The notes: generated from the letters alone by a model not told the origin. 64,000 nt of DNA from Hamadaea sp013361475 (GCF_040654195.1 NZ_JBFAHM010000001.1:620001-684000), one strand, 5' to 3'; counted from the stretch's first letter, positions 23,738-30,902 are shown. Made by a program: numbers and translations.

Positions 23738-23964
23738 CCGCCCGACACCGCCGCGTGGCGTACGGCCTCCGCGATCTGTGGTGGCGCGTCCTCGACGCCG
23801 TCGACTACGTCCGCGACTGGTACCGCGCCGAGTTCGGCCGGCCTGAGCCCGGGTGGGAGACACCCGAGGGCCTCGCTCAGCTCCGCGCCGCGCTCACCGC
23901 GAGCACCCTCGCCCGCCCAACCGTGGTCGCCGCTGCGTTGGAGGCCGAGCATGTCGAGCACTGA
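23734..23964 (+). CDS. small hypothetical protein
   Basis: A 76-residue protein rich in Trp and Arg at the start (LRDLWWRVLDAVDYVRDWYR), then a helical segment (LAQLRAALTASTLARPTVVA). ATGA overlap with the upstream gene, and 14-base overlap with the sigma-like gene that follows, so the three form one unit. No family recognised. Confidence 0.55.
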   Translation: MTARHRRVAYGLRDLWWRVLDAVDYVRDWYRAEFGRPEPGWETPEGLAQLRAALTASTLARPTVVAAALEAEHVEH

Positions 23965-24547
23965 GACCCGGCCGTCCTTCGAGTCGGTCATGAAGAGCAG
24001 CGTCGCGCGCTCGTGGCTGAAGGGCTACGCGCGCAAGATGGCCCCGGCCAGCATCAGCCCGGACGACCTCGAAGCCGAGGGCATGTACGCCATGTGGAAG
24101 GCGTACGAGAAGGCCGACACCGCGAAGCGCGGAAGCCTCGACTCCTACCTGATTCAGGCCGCTAAGTGGCACATCCTGACCGTGCTCAACCGGCGTAAGT
24201 GGACGGGCCAGGAGAAGACCCCCGCGCCGCACGGCATCAACTCGAAGGGCGGCGTCATCCACGCCGACCAGGTCGAGCAGATGTACCCCGACGACGTCAT
24301 GCGCGAATGGGACGAGGTCGCGGGCACCGAGCACGGTTACGCCGTCGCCGAGTTGGACGACATCCGCGCGGAGGTACGGGCTGCTGTTGCCGAGCTGAAT
24401 CCCAACCAGCGTGACCGCGTGTTCCGTCGGTTCTGGCTCGACGAGGCCGTTTACACGTCGGGCAATTGGTGGAACGACCCGCGTTGGGGCGTCCGCGCAG
24501 TGCTCCGCGCGAAGCTCGCGCACCTCGCGCCGAACGGGACGGTATGA
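23951..24547 (+). CDS. phage sigma-like factor 2
   Basis: A 198-residue protein whose residues about 30-85 (ISPDDLEAEGMYAMWKAYEK, then GSLDSYLIQAAKWHILTVLN and RRKW) match sigma70 region 2. The C-terminal part (VAELNPNQRDRVFRRFWLDE, then WGVRAVLRAKLAHL) resembles the start of region 4 but its helix-turn-helix is unusual. It ends the operon that begins at class B copy 6, so it would be made after class B sites are turned on. It may drive late genes or modify the host polymerase. Confidence 0.6.
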   Translation: MSSTETRPSFESVMKSSVARSWLKGYARKMAPASISPDDLEAEGMYAMWKAYEKADTAKRGSLDSYLIQAAKWHILTVLNRRKWTGQEKTPAPHGINSKGGVIHADQVEQMYPDDVMREWDEVAGTEHGYAVAELDDIRAEVRAAVAELNPNQRDRVFRRFWLDEAVYTSGNWWNDPRWGVRAVLRAKLAHLAPNGTV

Positions 24548-24568
24548 AAGCACCACACCCCGAGCCGG

Positions 24569-25246
24569 TCAGACTGGCGCGCCAACGTACGCGTCACACC
24601 TGACCGGCTTCGTGCTTACGATCAGGTCGCCGGTCACGAGGGCCTTACCCGAGGCCGGGATGGCGTCGGGGAATTCACTCGCCCCGCCGATGACCTTCCC
24701 GCCCGCGTCGAAGCAGACGAAGCCGACTCGCGCGTCTTGGAGCGGCTCGGTCGCAGGGTTCTCCGCCGTGAAGCTCGCCTTGTAGGTGCCGCTCGTCGAC
24801 TTGATGGCGACCGGCCCCACCTTGACGCCAGCGAACGGCTTAGCGTCGGTCGTCGTCGACTCGACTACAACCGTGGCTTCCACCTTCGCGACCTTCGCTC
24901 CGTCCGGCACGGTGATCTGTGTCCCGATGGCGAGCGTCTCGCCGGCCTTGCTGAAGCCTTCCGTCTGGCTCTCGCTGGCGATCAGCTTCCCGCTCGCGTC
25001 CGTGACGTTGAACTGCACGACGACGAAGTGACCTTCCGCGCCGCCGTCGTTCCTCACCACGGCCGTGATCCACGCGTACTCGTCCTCTTGCCCGAAGCCC
25101 GACGTGACGACCGTCACCACGCCGGGCGCAGGGGACGACGCGGCAGGGGCGGGGCTGGCTGCCGTCGGCGCTTCCTCGCTGCCGCAGGCGGGCGCGAGGG
25201 CGAGGGGAGCGAGCAGCGCGAGCAGGCCGGCGCGTGGTCGGTTCAT
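24569..25246 (-). CDS. surface lipoprotein, possible lysogenic conversion gene
   Basis: A 225-residue lipoprotein: MNRPRAGLLALLAPLALAPAC gives a signal peptide with lipobox LAPAC, followed by a Pro/Ala/Ser linker. Two similar beta domains follow (EYAWITAVVRNDGGAEGHFV and PVAIKSTSGTYKASFTAENP), like FxLYD-type extracellular modules. It is the only minus-strand gene in this part of the prophage, as expected of a gene expressed in the lysogen. It could alter the host surface or block superinfection; that role is inferred. GGAG precedes the ATG. Confidence 0.75.
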   Translation of the reverse strand: MNRPRAGLLALLAPLALAPACGSEEAPTAASPAPAASSPAPGVVTVVTSGFGQEDEYAWITAVVRNDGGAEGHFVVVQFNVTDASGKLIASESQTEGFSKAGETLAIGTQITVPDGAKVAKVEATVVVESTTTDAKPFAGVKVGPVAIKSTSGTYKASFTAENPATEPLQDARVGFVCFDAGGKVIGGASEFPDAIPASGKALVTGDLIVSTKPVRCDAYVGAPV

Positions 25247-25348
25247 CGGGACTCCAATCGAGAGGGTCGGCAACCGCACAACATTAGGGCGTTCGCGCCG
25301 TCGGCGCGGTCCCGTGGCGGACTACCGACAACCGGCGCGCTTACCGAC

Positions 25349-25390
25349 TTGCGCAAGTTGACTAACGTGAGTACAGTGACGTTTACACGC
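25349..25390 (+). promoter_or_regulatory. class A promoter with degenerate operator and +1 box
   Basis: TTGCGC (25349-25354), 17 bases, TACAGT (25372-25377). Operator GCGCAAG-TTGA-CTAACGT has two changes in the right half. CGTTTACACGC (25380-25390) is at the expected start. Confidence 0.7.
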
Positions 25391-25412
25391 ACCGCTTACG
25401 AAGGAGACCGAG

Positions 25413-26585
25413 ATGACCGCCGCAGGAAAGACCACCGCCGCCGCCCTTGCTAAGCGCGTTGCCGCTGGCGAGCCCGTCCGAATCCTGGTCACGCACGAGT
25501 CCGCCGAGTCGGCGCGGATGTTCGACCGGAAGCCTGTTCTCGCGGCGGCCCGTCGGAAGACGGGAGTCATGACTCTCGTCGCGACCAGCGTTGAAGTCCG
25601 GACGTACCAGACCTTCCGCCGTAGCCAGCGTGACTACGTCTTCACCACATCGGAGGGCGTTATGGTCCTCGCGCCGGCCGAGACCGTGATCCTAGCCCCG
25701 GAGGACGTTGCCGCGATCAAGCGGGCACACGCTGAGGCGCTGGAGATGAACGCCGAGTTCGACCGGTCTGCCCTCGCCTGCAACAACGAAGCCCCCGCCG
25801 AGCCGGAGAGCGCCGAGGCGGACCCGCGTAACCCTGCCGTCGTTCACTACCAGGGCACGGACGGGAAAGCCGCGTGCGACATGGCGGCCCATCTCCTTGA
25901 CGGCGTGGCGCATCGGGCCGTCAGTTTCAACGATGGTGACGAAGACGCTTCCTGTACGCAGTGCATCGCGTACGCCATGGAGGTCACCGCCGAGACCCCC
26001 GCCGAGCCCTTCGCCACCCGCGAAGAGTGGCTCATCGCCGCCGTTGACGCCATGCGCCCGATGTTCGCCGAGCAGGGCGCGGAGATCCCCGCCGTGCGCG
26101 TCTCGGTGGGCTGGCCGGGCGGGCGCGGCAAGAAGAATGCCGTCATCGGTCAGTGCTGGGCGTCCGCCGCGTCGGCTGACAAGGTGGCTCAGGTCTTCAT
26201 CTCGCCCGTCCTCGACGACGCGGGCGCGGTCCTCGCGACGCTGGCTCACGAGCTGGTTCACGCGGTCGACGACTGCAAGAGCGGCCACAAGGGCAACTTC
26301 GCCCGGCTCGCGAAGGGCATCGGCCTCGCCGGGAAGATGACCGCCACGGTGGCGGGGGAGGAGCTGAAGCCGAAGCTCGCGGAGATCGCGGCCGGACTCG
26401 GCGCGTATCCGCACGCGAAGCTGCTCAGCTTCCCGGCCGGTAAGGGCGAGAAGACGCAGACAACGCGCATGATCAAGTGCTCTTGCGCGGACTGCGGCTA
26501 CACCGCCCGCACTACGAAGAAGTGGCTCGACGAGGTCGGCGCGCCGATCTGCCCGTGCAACCGCGAAGAGATGCAGGTCGGATAG
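25413..26585 (+). CDS. SprT-like zinc metalloprotease
   Basis: A 390-residue protein. The C-terminal half is SprT-like: the active-site helix LAHELVHAVDDCKSGHKGNF with HELVH at 279-283 and a third ligand H in SGHKG, then a zinc ribbon CSCADCGYTARTTKKW ending CPC. SprT proteases cut DNA-protein crosslinks in eukaryotes (SPRTN); phage versions are known but their role is not clear. The N-terminal 200 residues are unrecognised and include a C-rich stretch (DASCTQCIAYAM). Own class A promoter and AAGGAG ribosome site. Confidence 0.8.
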   Translation: MTAAGKTTAAALAKRVAAGEPVRILVTHESAESARMFDRKPVLAAARRKTGVMTLVATSVEVRTYQTFRRSQRDYVFTTSEGVMVLAPAETVILAPEDVAAIKRAHAEALEMNAEFDRSALACNNEAPAEPESAEADPRNPAVVHYQGTDGKAACDMAAHLLDGVAHRAVSFNDGDEDASCTQCIAYAMEVTAETPAEPFATREEWLIAAVDAMRPMFAEQGAEIPAVRVSVGWPGGRGKKNAVIGQCWASAASADKVAQVFISPVLDDAGAVLATLAHELVHAVDDCKSGHKGNFARLAKGIGLAGKMTATVAGEELKPKLAEIAAGLGAYPHAKLLSFPAGKGEKTQTTRMIKCSCADCGYTARTTKKWLDEVGAPICPCNREEMQVG

Positions 26586-26597
26586 CTCGCACGCGAC

Positions 26598-26619
26598 GGC
26601 CCCGGCTTCGGTCGGGGCC
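26598..26619 (+). terminator. hairpin, possible weak terminator
   Basis: GGCCCCG (26598-26604) and CGGGGCC (26613-26619) with a loop of eight bases; no T run. It separates the protease gene from the next promoter. Confidence 0.4.
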
Positions 26620-26623
26620 ATAT

Positions 26624-26676
26624 GCGCTAGCCGACTTGCGCAAGGCACCGTGCGCATGTAGGGTGTGTTTACACGC
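26624..26676 (+). promoter_or_regulatory. class A promoter with two overlapping operators and +1 box
   Basis: TTGCGC (26636-26641), 17 bases, TAGGGT (26659-26664). GCGCTAG-CCGA-CTTGCGC (26624-26641) is the operator in reverse orientation and overlaps GCGCAAG-GCAC-CGTGCGC (26638-26655). TGTTTACACGC (26666-26676) lies at the expected start. Confidence 0.7.
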
Positions 26677-26705
26677 ATGAACGACTTCCCCTTAAGGAGC
26701 CCCCA

Positions 26706-27812
26706 ATGCGCCCCATGACTCCCGCCGAGGCCCTCGAATGGCTCGGCGACCTTGAGCGCCTGATCATCCCGGCTGCCGCCGTGGTCATCGTTGTCCTGGC
26801 GTTGCTCGTCCGGCGCGCACTCAAGCGTGGCAAGGCCGACGCCCTCGCTACCGGCTTCGCGGTCTCGATCGCTACCGCCTTCTCTGCGGAGGGCATGTAC
26901 GAGGTCGCGACCGAGCGCCTTCACCTCTCCTCGATCCTCTCACTGGGACTCTTCGCTGTGGCCGAGGCCGCGATGCTGTCGGAGGCGATCCGCGCGAAGC
27001 GGCTGCACGACAAGGCCGGCACGCTCGGCATCCACGGCCGGGCAGTGTGGACGATCGCTGTCTGCGCGGGCGTCATCGTGAGCCTCAACTCGGGCAGCGT
27101 GGTCGAGTTCCCCATCCGCCTCGGTATGCCTATCCTCGTCGCCTCGCTGTGGTGGCTCGGCTTCCAGAAGGAAGCGACCCGCGCTCGAATCGCGAACGCG
27201 ATTAGCTGGGCGATCTCGCCTCGCCGCGTGCTCGTGTGGCTCCGCCTTGCCGAGGCGGGCGAGGTGACCGTAACCGAGGCGGCGACGGAGCGGCTGACCG
27301 CCCGCATGACTGTGGCGGGCTTCCGCGTGGTCTCGGGCGGACGCCTCACCGCGCGGCGGACGCGCCGCCTCAAGCGCCTGGCGTTGAAGGCGTCGGATGA
27401 GGTTGTCGAGGAAGCGGCGCGGCGGATCGCCCGAGCCGACGCCATCGTGGCTCTGCTCACGCCTTCGTCCCGCCCGGCGTCCGCCCCGGTCCCGCCCGAG
27501 GACGCCATGCCTCCCGCCACGCCCGCCACGGCGGACGCCCCGCAGACGCCCCTGTTTGTGGCGGCCGACATCATCCCGGATTGGGCCGTCACGCGGGTTA
27601 CCGTTCCTCCCGCCCCGTCGACCGGGCGGCCCGCCGAGGAGACGCGTTACCTCGCCGAGGCGCTGTGGTCGGAGTGCCCGAAGCGGACGCAAGAGCAGGT
27701 GGCGTACATCCTCGGGATGTCCCGCCGTGCCCTCCGCGACTCTGGCGCGACCAAGCCGAAGGCGGACGCCGCCCCGGCGCTCGCTCTGGTCGCGGCGAAC
27801 GCAGCAGCTTAG
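26706..27812 (+). CDS. membrane protein with C-terminal HTH, DUF2637-like
   Basis: A 368-residue protein with about five membrane segments in the first 155 residues (LIIPAAAVVIVVLALLV; FAVSIATAFSA; ILSLGLFAVAEAAML; TIAVCAGVIVSL; IRLGMPILVASLWWLGF), as in DUF2637 proteins of Streptomyces plasmids. A long basic helical part follows, then a Pro/Ala-rich linker, and a C-terminal helix-turn-helix (RTQEQVAYILGMSRRALRDS). It may tether DNA at the membrane. Own class A promoter; TAAGGAG before the ATG. The DUF2637 match is by topology and memory only. Confidence 0.55.
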   Translation: MRPMTPAEALEWLGDLERLIIPAAAVVIVVLALLVRRALKRGKADALATGFAVSIATAFSAEGMYEVATERLHLSSILSLGLFAVAEAAMLSEAIRAKRLHDKAGTLGIHGRAVWTIAVCAGVIVSLNSGSVVEFPIRLGMPILVASLWWLGFQKEATRARIANAISWAISPRRVLVWLRLAEAGEVTVTEAATERLTARMTVAGFRVVSGGRLTARRTRRLKRLALKASDEVVEEAARRIARADAIVALLTPSSRPASAPVPPEDAMPPATPATADAPQTPLFVAADIIPDWAVTRVTVPPAPSTGRPAEETRYLAEALWSECPKRTQEQVAYILGMSRRALRDSGATKPKADAAPALALVAANAAA

Positions 27813-27824
27813 TTCAGATGTGGT

Positions 27825-27866
27825 GCGCTAGGCGTCTTGCAAGAGGCGTCTAGCGCGTCCTACGCT
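27825..27866 (+). promoter_or_regulatory. class A promoter with two overlapping operators
   Basis: TTGCAA (27837-27842), 18 bases, TACGCT (27861-27866). GCGCTAG-GCGT-CTTGCAA (27825-27842) and a second site ending CTAGCGC (27850-27856) form a near-palindrome over the -35 and spacer. Confidence 0.6.
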
Positions 27867-27902
27867 CGACACAGCCCAGTGCCTCTATCGAAAGGACACG
27901 AG

Positions 27903-28217
27903 ATGCACATTCGTACCCGCGCAGCCCTCGCGGTCGCCCTGACCACGGTGACCGTGCTCGGCACCTCCGCGCCGGCCTCCGCCGTCACCCGCCCCGGTCC
28001 GCCGCGCGTGCTCTGTGGCCCGGAGGTCTTCATCGGGAAGACGGCGGGCGTCGACAGTCAGGGCGGCTACATGCTGTACGCCTACAGCCTTCAGTGCGGC
28101 TCGACGACTTGCGAGCACCACTACAAGGTGCGAACCGACGGCACGGTCACCTTGGTATACAACTCCTGCCCGCCCGAGGCGGTCTCGCTGTCGCGTCGCG
28201 CAGCGCGCGCTGCCTGA
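27903..28217 (+). CDS. small secreted protein
   Basis: A 104-residue protein with a clear signal peptide (MHIRTRAALAVALTTVTVLG, then TSAPASA before the cut). The mature part of about 77 residues has four cysteines (LCGPEV, LQCGST, TTCEHH, NSCPPE), so probably two disulphides outside the cell. GAAAGGA lies before the ATG. With the lipoprotein it points to lysogen-expressed surface or secreted functions. An in-frame upstream ATG would give a non-signal extension and was rejected. Confidence 0.7.
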   Translation: MHIRTRAALAVALTTVTVLGTSAPASAVTRPGPPRVLCGPEVFIGKTAGVDSQGGYMLYAYSLQCGSTTCEHHYKVRTDGTVTLVYNSCPPEAVSLSRRAARAA

Positions 28218-28253
28218 CGCCATACGTTCCCGCCACGAGACCAGGAGAGAGCC

Positions 28254-28511
28254 ATGCCGCACTGGGAGTACAGAGTCAATGTCGCCGATGTCTGGCGCAA
28301 TCCTGAGATGACTTTCGAGCAGCGTCGCGACAGCATCGTTGCGACCCTCCGGCGTAATCGGTGGTTCAAGATCGAGGGCGACGAGGGCTCCGAGCTTCAC
28401 GAGGTGGTCGAAGGCCTGTCGCACGCGGACGACGCGACGGACTTCGATCACTTCTGGGATCAGCTCTATGACCTCGCGGACCTCGACCGCGCGTGGATCG
28501 CGACGTTCTGA
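28254..28511 (+). CDS. small acidic hypothetical protein
   Basis: An 85-residue protein, acidic and tryptophan-containing (YRVNVADVWRNPEMTFEQRR; DDATDFDHFWDQLYDLADLD). AGGAGAG precedes the ATG. The strongly acidic C-terminal half could mimic DNA or bind a protein partner. No family recognised; it follows the secreted protein in the same direction. Confidence 0.6.
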   Translation: MPHWEYRVNVADVWRNPEMTFEQRRDSIVATLRRNRWFKIEGDEGSELHEVVEGLSHADDATDFDHFWDQLYDLADLDRAWIATF

Positions 28512-28614
28512 AGTATCGTCGCTCATAGTTCCCTGCGTAGGCGGGGGTGCGGGAGCCCGGTCAACGGGACTCACGCCGATTGTGAGCTGAACGCCTACCC
28601 AAAAGGAGCCCGCA

Positions 28615-28794
28615 ATGACCACGATCACCGACCTCGCCCGCGAGTACAACATCGAGCCGGAAGGGCTCCGCGTGGCCGTCGACATGACCGACGTCGAGCA
28701 GACCGCCCCGCTGACCGCCGAGCAGGAGGCGTTCATTCGCGACGTCGTCGAGAACACGGACGAGGACGGCGTCTACCACGTCCCAACCGCGTAA
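28615..28794 (+). CDS. 59-residue acidic protein with HTH-like start
   Basis: A small protein (MTTITDLAREYNIEPEGLRV then AVDMTDVEQTAPLTAEQEAF) with AAAAGGAG before the ATG. The first 20 residues look like the first two helices of a winged helix or excisionase-like fold; the rest is acidic. A strong terminator follows. Its place just before the integrase gene suggests a regulator, but no function is established. Confidence 0.6.
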   Translation: MTTITDLAREYNIEPEGLRVAVDMTDVEQTAPLTAEQEAFIRDVVENTDEDGVYHVPTA

Positions 28795-28809
28795 CCCGCA
28801 CAGCTCCGC

Positions 28810-28841
28810 AGCCCGCCCCGGTTCGCCGAGGCGGGCTTTTT
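28810..28841 (+). terminator. strong rho-independent terminator
   Basis: AGCCCGCC (28810-28817) and GGCGGGCT (28830-28837) are perfect arms followed by TTTT. It insulates the integrase promoter. Confidence 0.85.
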
Positions 28842-28849
28842 GCTGTCTA

Positions 28850-28904
28850 GCGCGAGACGGCTAGCGCGTTTGCGTGAGGCGACTAGCGCGTCTACCCTGG
28901 TCGC
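28850..28904 (+). promoter_or_regulatory. integrase promoter with two operators; leaderless
   Basis: TTGCGT (28870-28875), 17 bases, TACCCT (28893-28898). Two operators, GCGCGAG-ACGG-CTAGCGC (28850-28867) and GCGTGAG-GCGA-CTAGCGC (28872-28889), lie upstream of and over the -35. The ATG begins 7 bases after the -10, so the mRNA should have no leader. Confidence 0.7.
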
Positions 28905-30638
28905 ATGACACCCCCTGTATGGGTAACCGGCACGGCAATACACGTCGGCGGTTACGTTCGCCAGTCAGCGGCACGGGAGAACAAGTCCGAGGCATCACCC
29001 GCGACGCAGCGCGCCGCGAACCGTGCGAAGGCCGAGCACTACCCGGGCGCGGTCTGGGTCGACAGCTACGAGGACATCGGCATTAGCGGCTTCAGCGGCG
29101 TCGAGCGGCCCGAGTTCGAGCGGCTGTTGAACGACTGCCGGGCCGGCCGCGTCAACATGATCATTGTCTACTACATCAGCCGCTTGTCGCGGCTCGACCC
29201 GCTCGACGCAATCCCCATCGTGACCGAGCTGCTCAACCTCGGCGTCACGATCGTCTCGGTAACCGAGGGCGAATTCCGGCGCGGAAACCTCATGGACCTA
29301 ATCCATCTGATCATGCGCCTTGACGCCGCCCACAGTGAGAGCAAGAACAAGAGCGTGGCCATTCGCGGCGCGAAGGATGTCGCCCGGCAGCTTGGCGGCT
29401 TCGTCGGTGGCAAGGCCCCGTACGGCTTCAGCCTCGGTCAGGAGATGCGCGCCAACGCCGACGGGAAGCTGATCGCGGTCAACGTGCTCGTCGAGAACCC
29501 GGACGAGGCAAAAGTCATCCGCCACGTCAAGGATCAGATAGACCGGCACGGACACGAGCACTACCAACCGAATAAGCACCGACGGCACCCCGGCTCACTG
29601 TCCGGCATCTGCAAGATGCTCAACGACGACGGCACGCCGACCCGAGGCAACACGGTCGGCAAGGAGACGGCCGATAGTTCGTGGCACCCGAAGACGCTGA
29701 TCCGCATCCTTCGCGATCCGCGCATCGCTGGCTACGCGGCCGAGGTGGTCTACAAGCCCCGCGCAGACGGCCGCAAGAGCAAGGTCATCGACCGCTACCG
29801 GATCACGCACGACCCCGAGACGGGCGAGCCGTTGCGTCCTTGGCCCGCGATCATCGACCCGGGGGAGTGGCACGCCCTACAGCTCTGGCTCGACGGGCGG
29901 GGACGAGGACACGGCCTATCGCGTGGTGCGTCGCTGCTCGGCTCGGTCGGCGTTGCGTACTGCGAGTGTGGCAAGCCAATGAAGGCGAACAACGCGCCGC
30001 AGCGGCGCGTGAACGCAGCCTACGCATGCACGCTTGACCGGCGTCGCCGCCAGCCCGGAGACCACCCGGGAACGTGCGCGGTCAGTCAGCGCGGCCTCGA
30101 CGACCTCGTTGTGCGGCGCATCTTCGCCGTGATCGCGACAGCCGAGGACGACGAGGACTCGCTTGCGATCGTCGCGGAGGCAACGCGCATGTTCGGTCTC
30201 GCCGCGCAGGACCCGGCGATGATCGGGGAGCGCAACCGCCTTGTCGCGGAGCGGGCCGACGCAGCGCAGGCGCTTGAGCTGCTCTACGACGACCGCAAGG
30301 CGGGCGGCTACTCCGGCGACCTCGGGCGTAAGCGGTTCCTCGCGGAGGAGGCAGCGCTCGGTGGGCGGTTGGCAGAGATCGAAGAGCGCATTGCCAGCCT
30401 CGAAGCCTCGATCACGCCTACCCTGCCGATCGGGGAGTGGCTCGGCGAGCCTGGTAGCGACCCGCTCGGGCCGGGCTCGTGGTGGGCCGGCGCGCCCCTC
30501 GCCGAGCGTCGCCAGTTCGTGAAGCTCTTCGTCCGGCGCATCACCGTGCGGAAGTCAGCGCACAAGGGGCAGGCGGGACGGGTCGAGGAGCGCGTTACGG
30601 TCGAGTTTGCACAGCCAGCCAGCGCACCCGAGGAGTAG
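28905..30638 (+). CDS. int: large serine integrase, phiC31 family
   Basis: A 577-residue recombinase. The catalytic serine is S21 in YVRQSAAREN. From memory of the phiC31 integrase, long stretches are shared, such as ERPEFERLLNDCRAGR, MDLIHLIMRLDAAHSES, GGFVGGKAPYGF, ILRDPRIAG and LDGRGRGHGLSRG. The C-terminal half has a zinc ribbon (CECGKPM to GTCAVS) and a coiled coil (ERNRLVAERADAAQALELLY onward) that controls direction of recombination. It acts on attP/attB without host factors; a Gp3-like factor would drive excision. No ribosome site is visible before the ATG. Confidence 0.95.
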   Translation: MTPPVWVTGTAIHVGGYVRQSAARENKSEASPATQRAANRAKAEHYPGAVWVDSYEDIGISGFSGVERPEFERLLNDCRAGRVNMIIVYYISRLSRLDPLDAIPIVTELLNLGVTIVSVTEGEFRRGNLMDLIHLIMRLDAAHSESKNKSVAIRGAKDVARQLGGFVGGKAPYGFSLGQEMRANADGKLIAVNVLVENPDEAKVIRHVKDQIDRHGHEHYQPNKHRRHPGSLSGICKMLNDDGTPTRGNTVGKETADSSWHPKTLIRILRDPRIAGYAAEVVYKPRADGRKSKVIDRYRITHDPETGEPLRPWPAIIDPGEWHALQLWLDGRGRGHGLSRGASLLGSVGVAYCECGKPMKANNAPQRRVNAAYACTLDRRRRQPGDHPGTCAVSQRGLDDLVVRRIFAVIATAEDDEDSLAIVAEATRMFGLAAQDPAMIGERNRLVAERADAAQALELLYDDRKAGGYSGDLGRKRFLAEEAALGGRLAEIEERIASLEASITPTLPIGEWLGEPGSDPLGPGSWWAGAPLAERRQFVKLFVRRITVRKSAHKGQAGRVEERVTVEFAQPASAPEE

Positions 30639-30640
30639 GT

Positions 30641-30680
30641 ACCTAAAGGGGTGAGGCTTTCGGCTCGCCTGGGGCGTACT
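30641..30680. other. attR, right prophage junction
   Basis: The stretch ACCTAAAGGGGTGAGGCTTT (30641-30660), starting just after the integrase stop, resembles the left arm of phiC31 attP (as I recall it, CCCCAACTGGGGTAACCTTT). From CGGCTCGCC (30661) onward the sequence matches the phiC31 attB region of the Streptomyces pirin gene. The crossover should be near TT at 30659-30660, in the lysine codon of the pirin EPK motif. Confidence 0.8.
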
Positions 30681-30885
30681 CCACCTCGCCCATCTGGTCC
30701 ATGTGAATGAAGGGGTCGAGGTGCCGCAGGTCGACGCCCGCGAAGGCCCGGCGCACCGGGAAGCCCTCGCCCTCGAAGCCGCTCGGCGCGGTGGTCACCG
30801 AGACGACGGGACGCTCCGGAGTCGTCGGGTCCGGCTGGCTGACGCGCGGCAGGACCAGGACGTTTTCCACGGTGATGGCTGGCAT
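30643..30885 (-). pseudogene. pirin gene, 5' part, cut by prophage integration
   Basis: The first 76 or so residues of a pirin-family protein (MPAITVENVLVLPRVS and HMDQMGEVEYAPGEPK) are followed by four residues from phage DNA and a stop. Pirins are about 300 residues with an iron-binding cupin fold; the metal-binding histidines lie after this point and are lost. The rest of the gene should be at the far end of the prophage. No ribosome site is seen before the ATG. A palindrome upstream may be its operator. Confidence 0.85.
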
Positions 30886-30902
30886 GCGATGAGCGTAGCA
30901 GA

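Larger units (their letters stand above)
1..30660. mobile_element. phiC31-type siphophage prophage, right part
   Basis: A continuous block of phage genes runs from the left edge of the window to a junction inside a pirin gene: tail, lysis, replication, regulation and a large serine integrase. The left end (capsid, portal, terminase, attL) is outside the window. The right boundary is set by the integrase stop at 30638 and by the point near 30658 where the pirin reading frame on the other strand begins. No structural gene seen here is broken, so the element may be intact, but this cannot be judged without the left part. Confidence 0.95.

Noticed and set aside
1464..24458. Extra copies of GTTTACAC (1464, 4280, 20025, 24448)
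   Set aside because: All lie inside genes where they encode Val-Tyr-Thr; only the three promoter copies have a fixed position.
24563..24609. Ten-base inverted repeat AGCCGGTCAG / CTGACCGGCT as a terminator after sigma-like factor 2
   Set aside because: It lies within the lipoprotein coding end with a 27-base loop and no T run; possible but not convincing.
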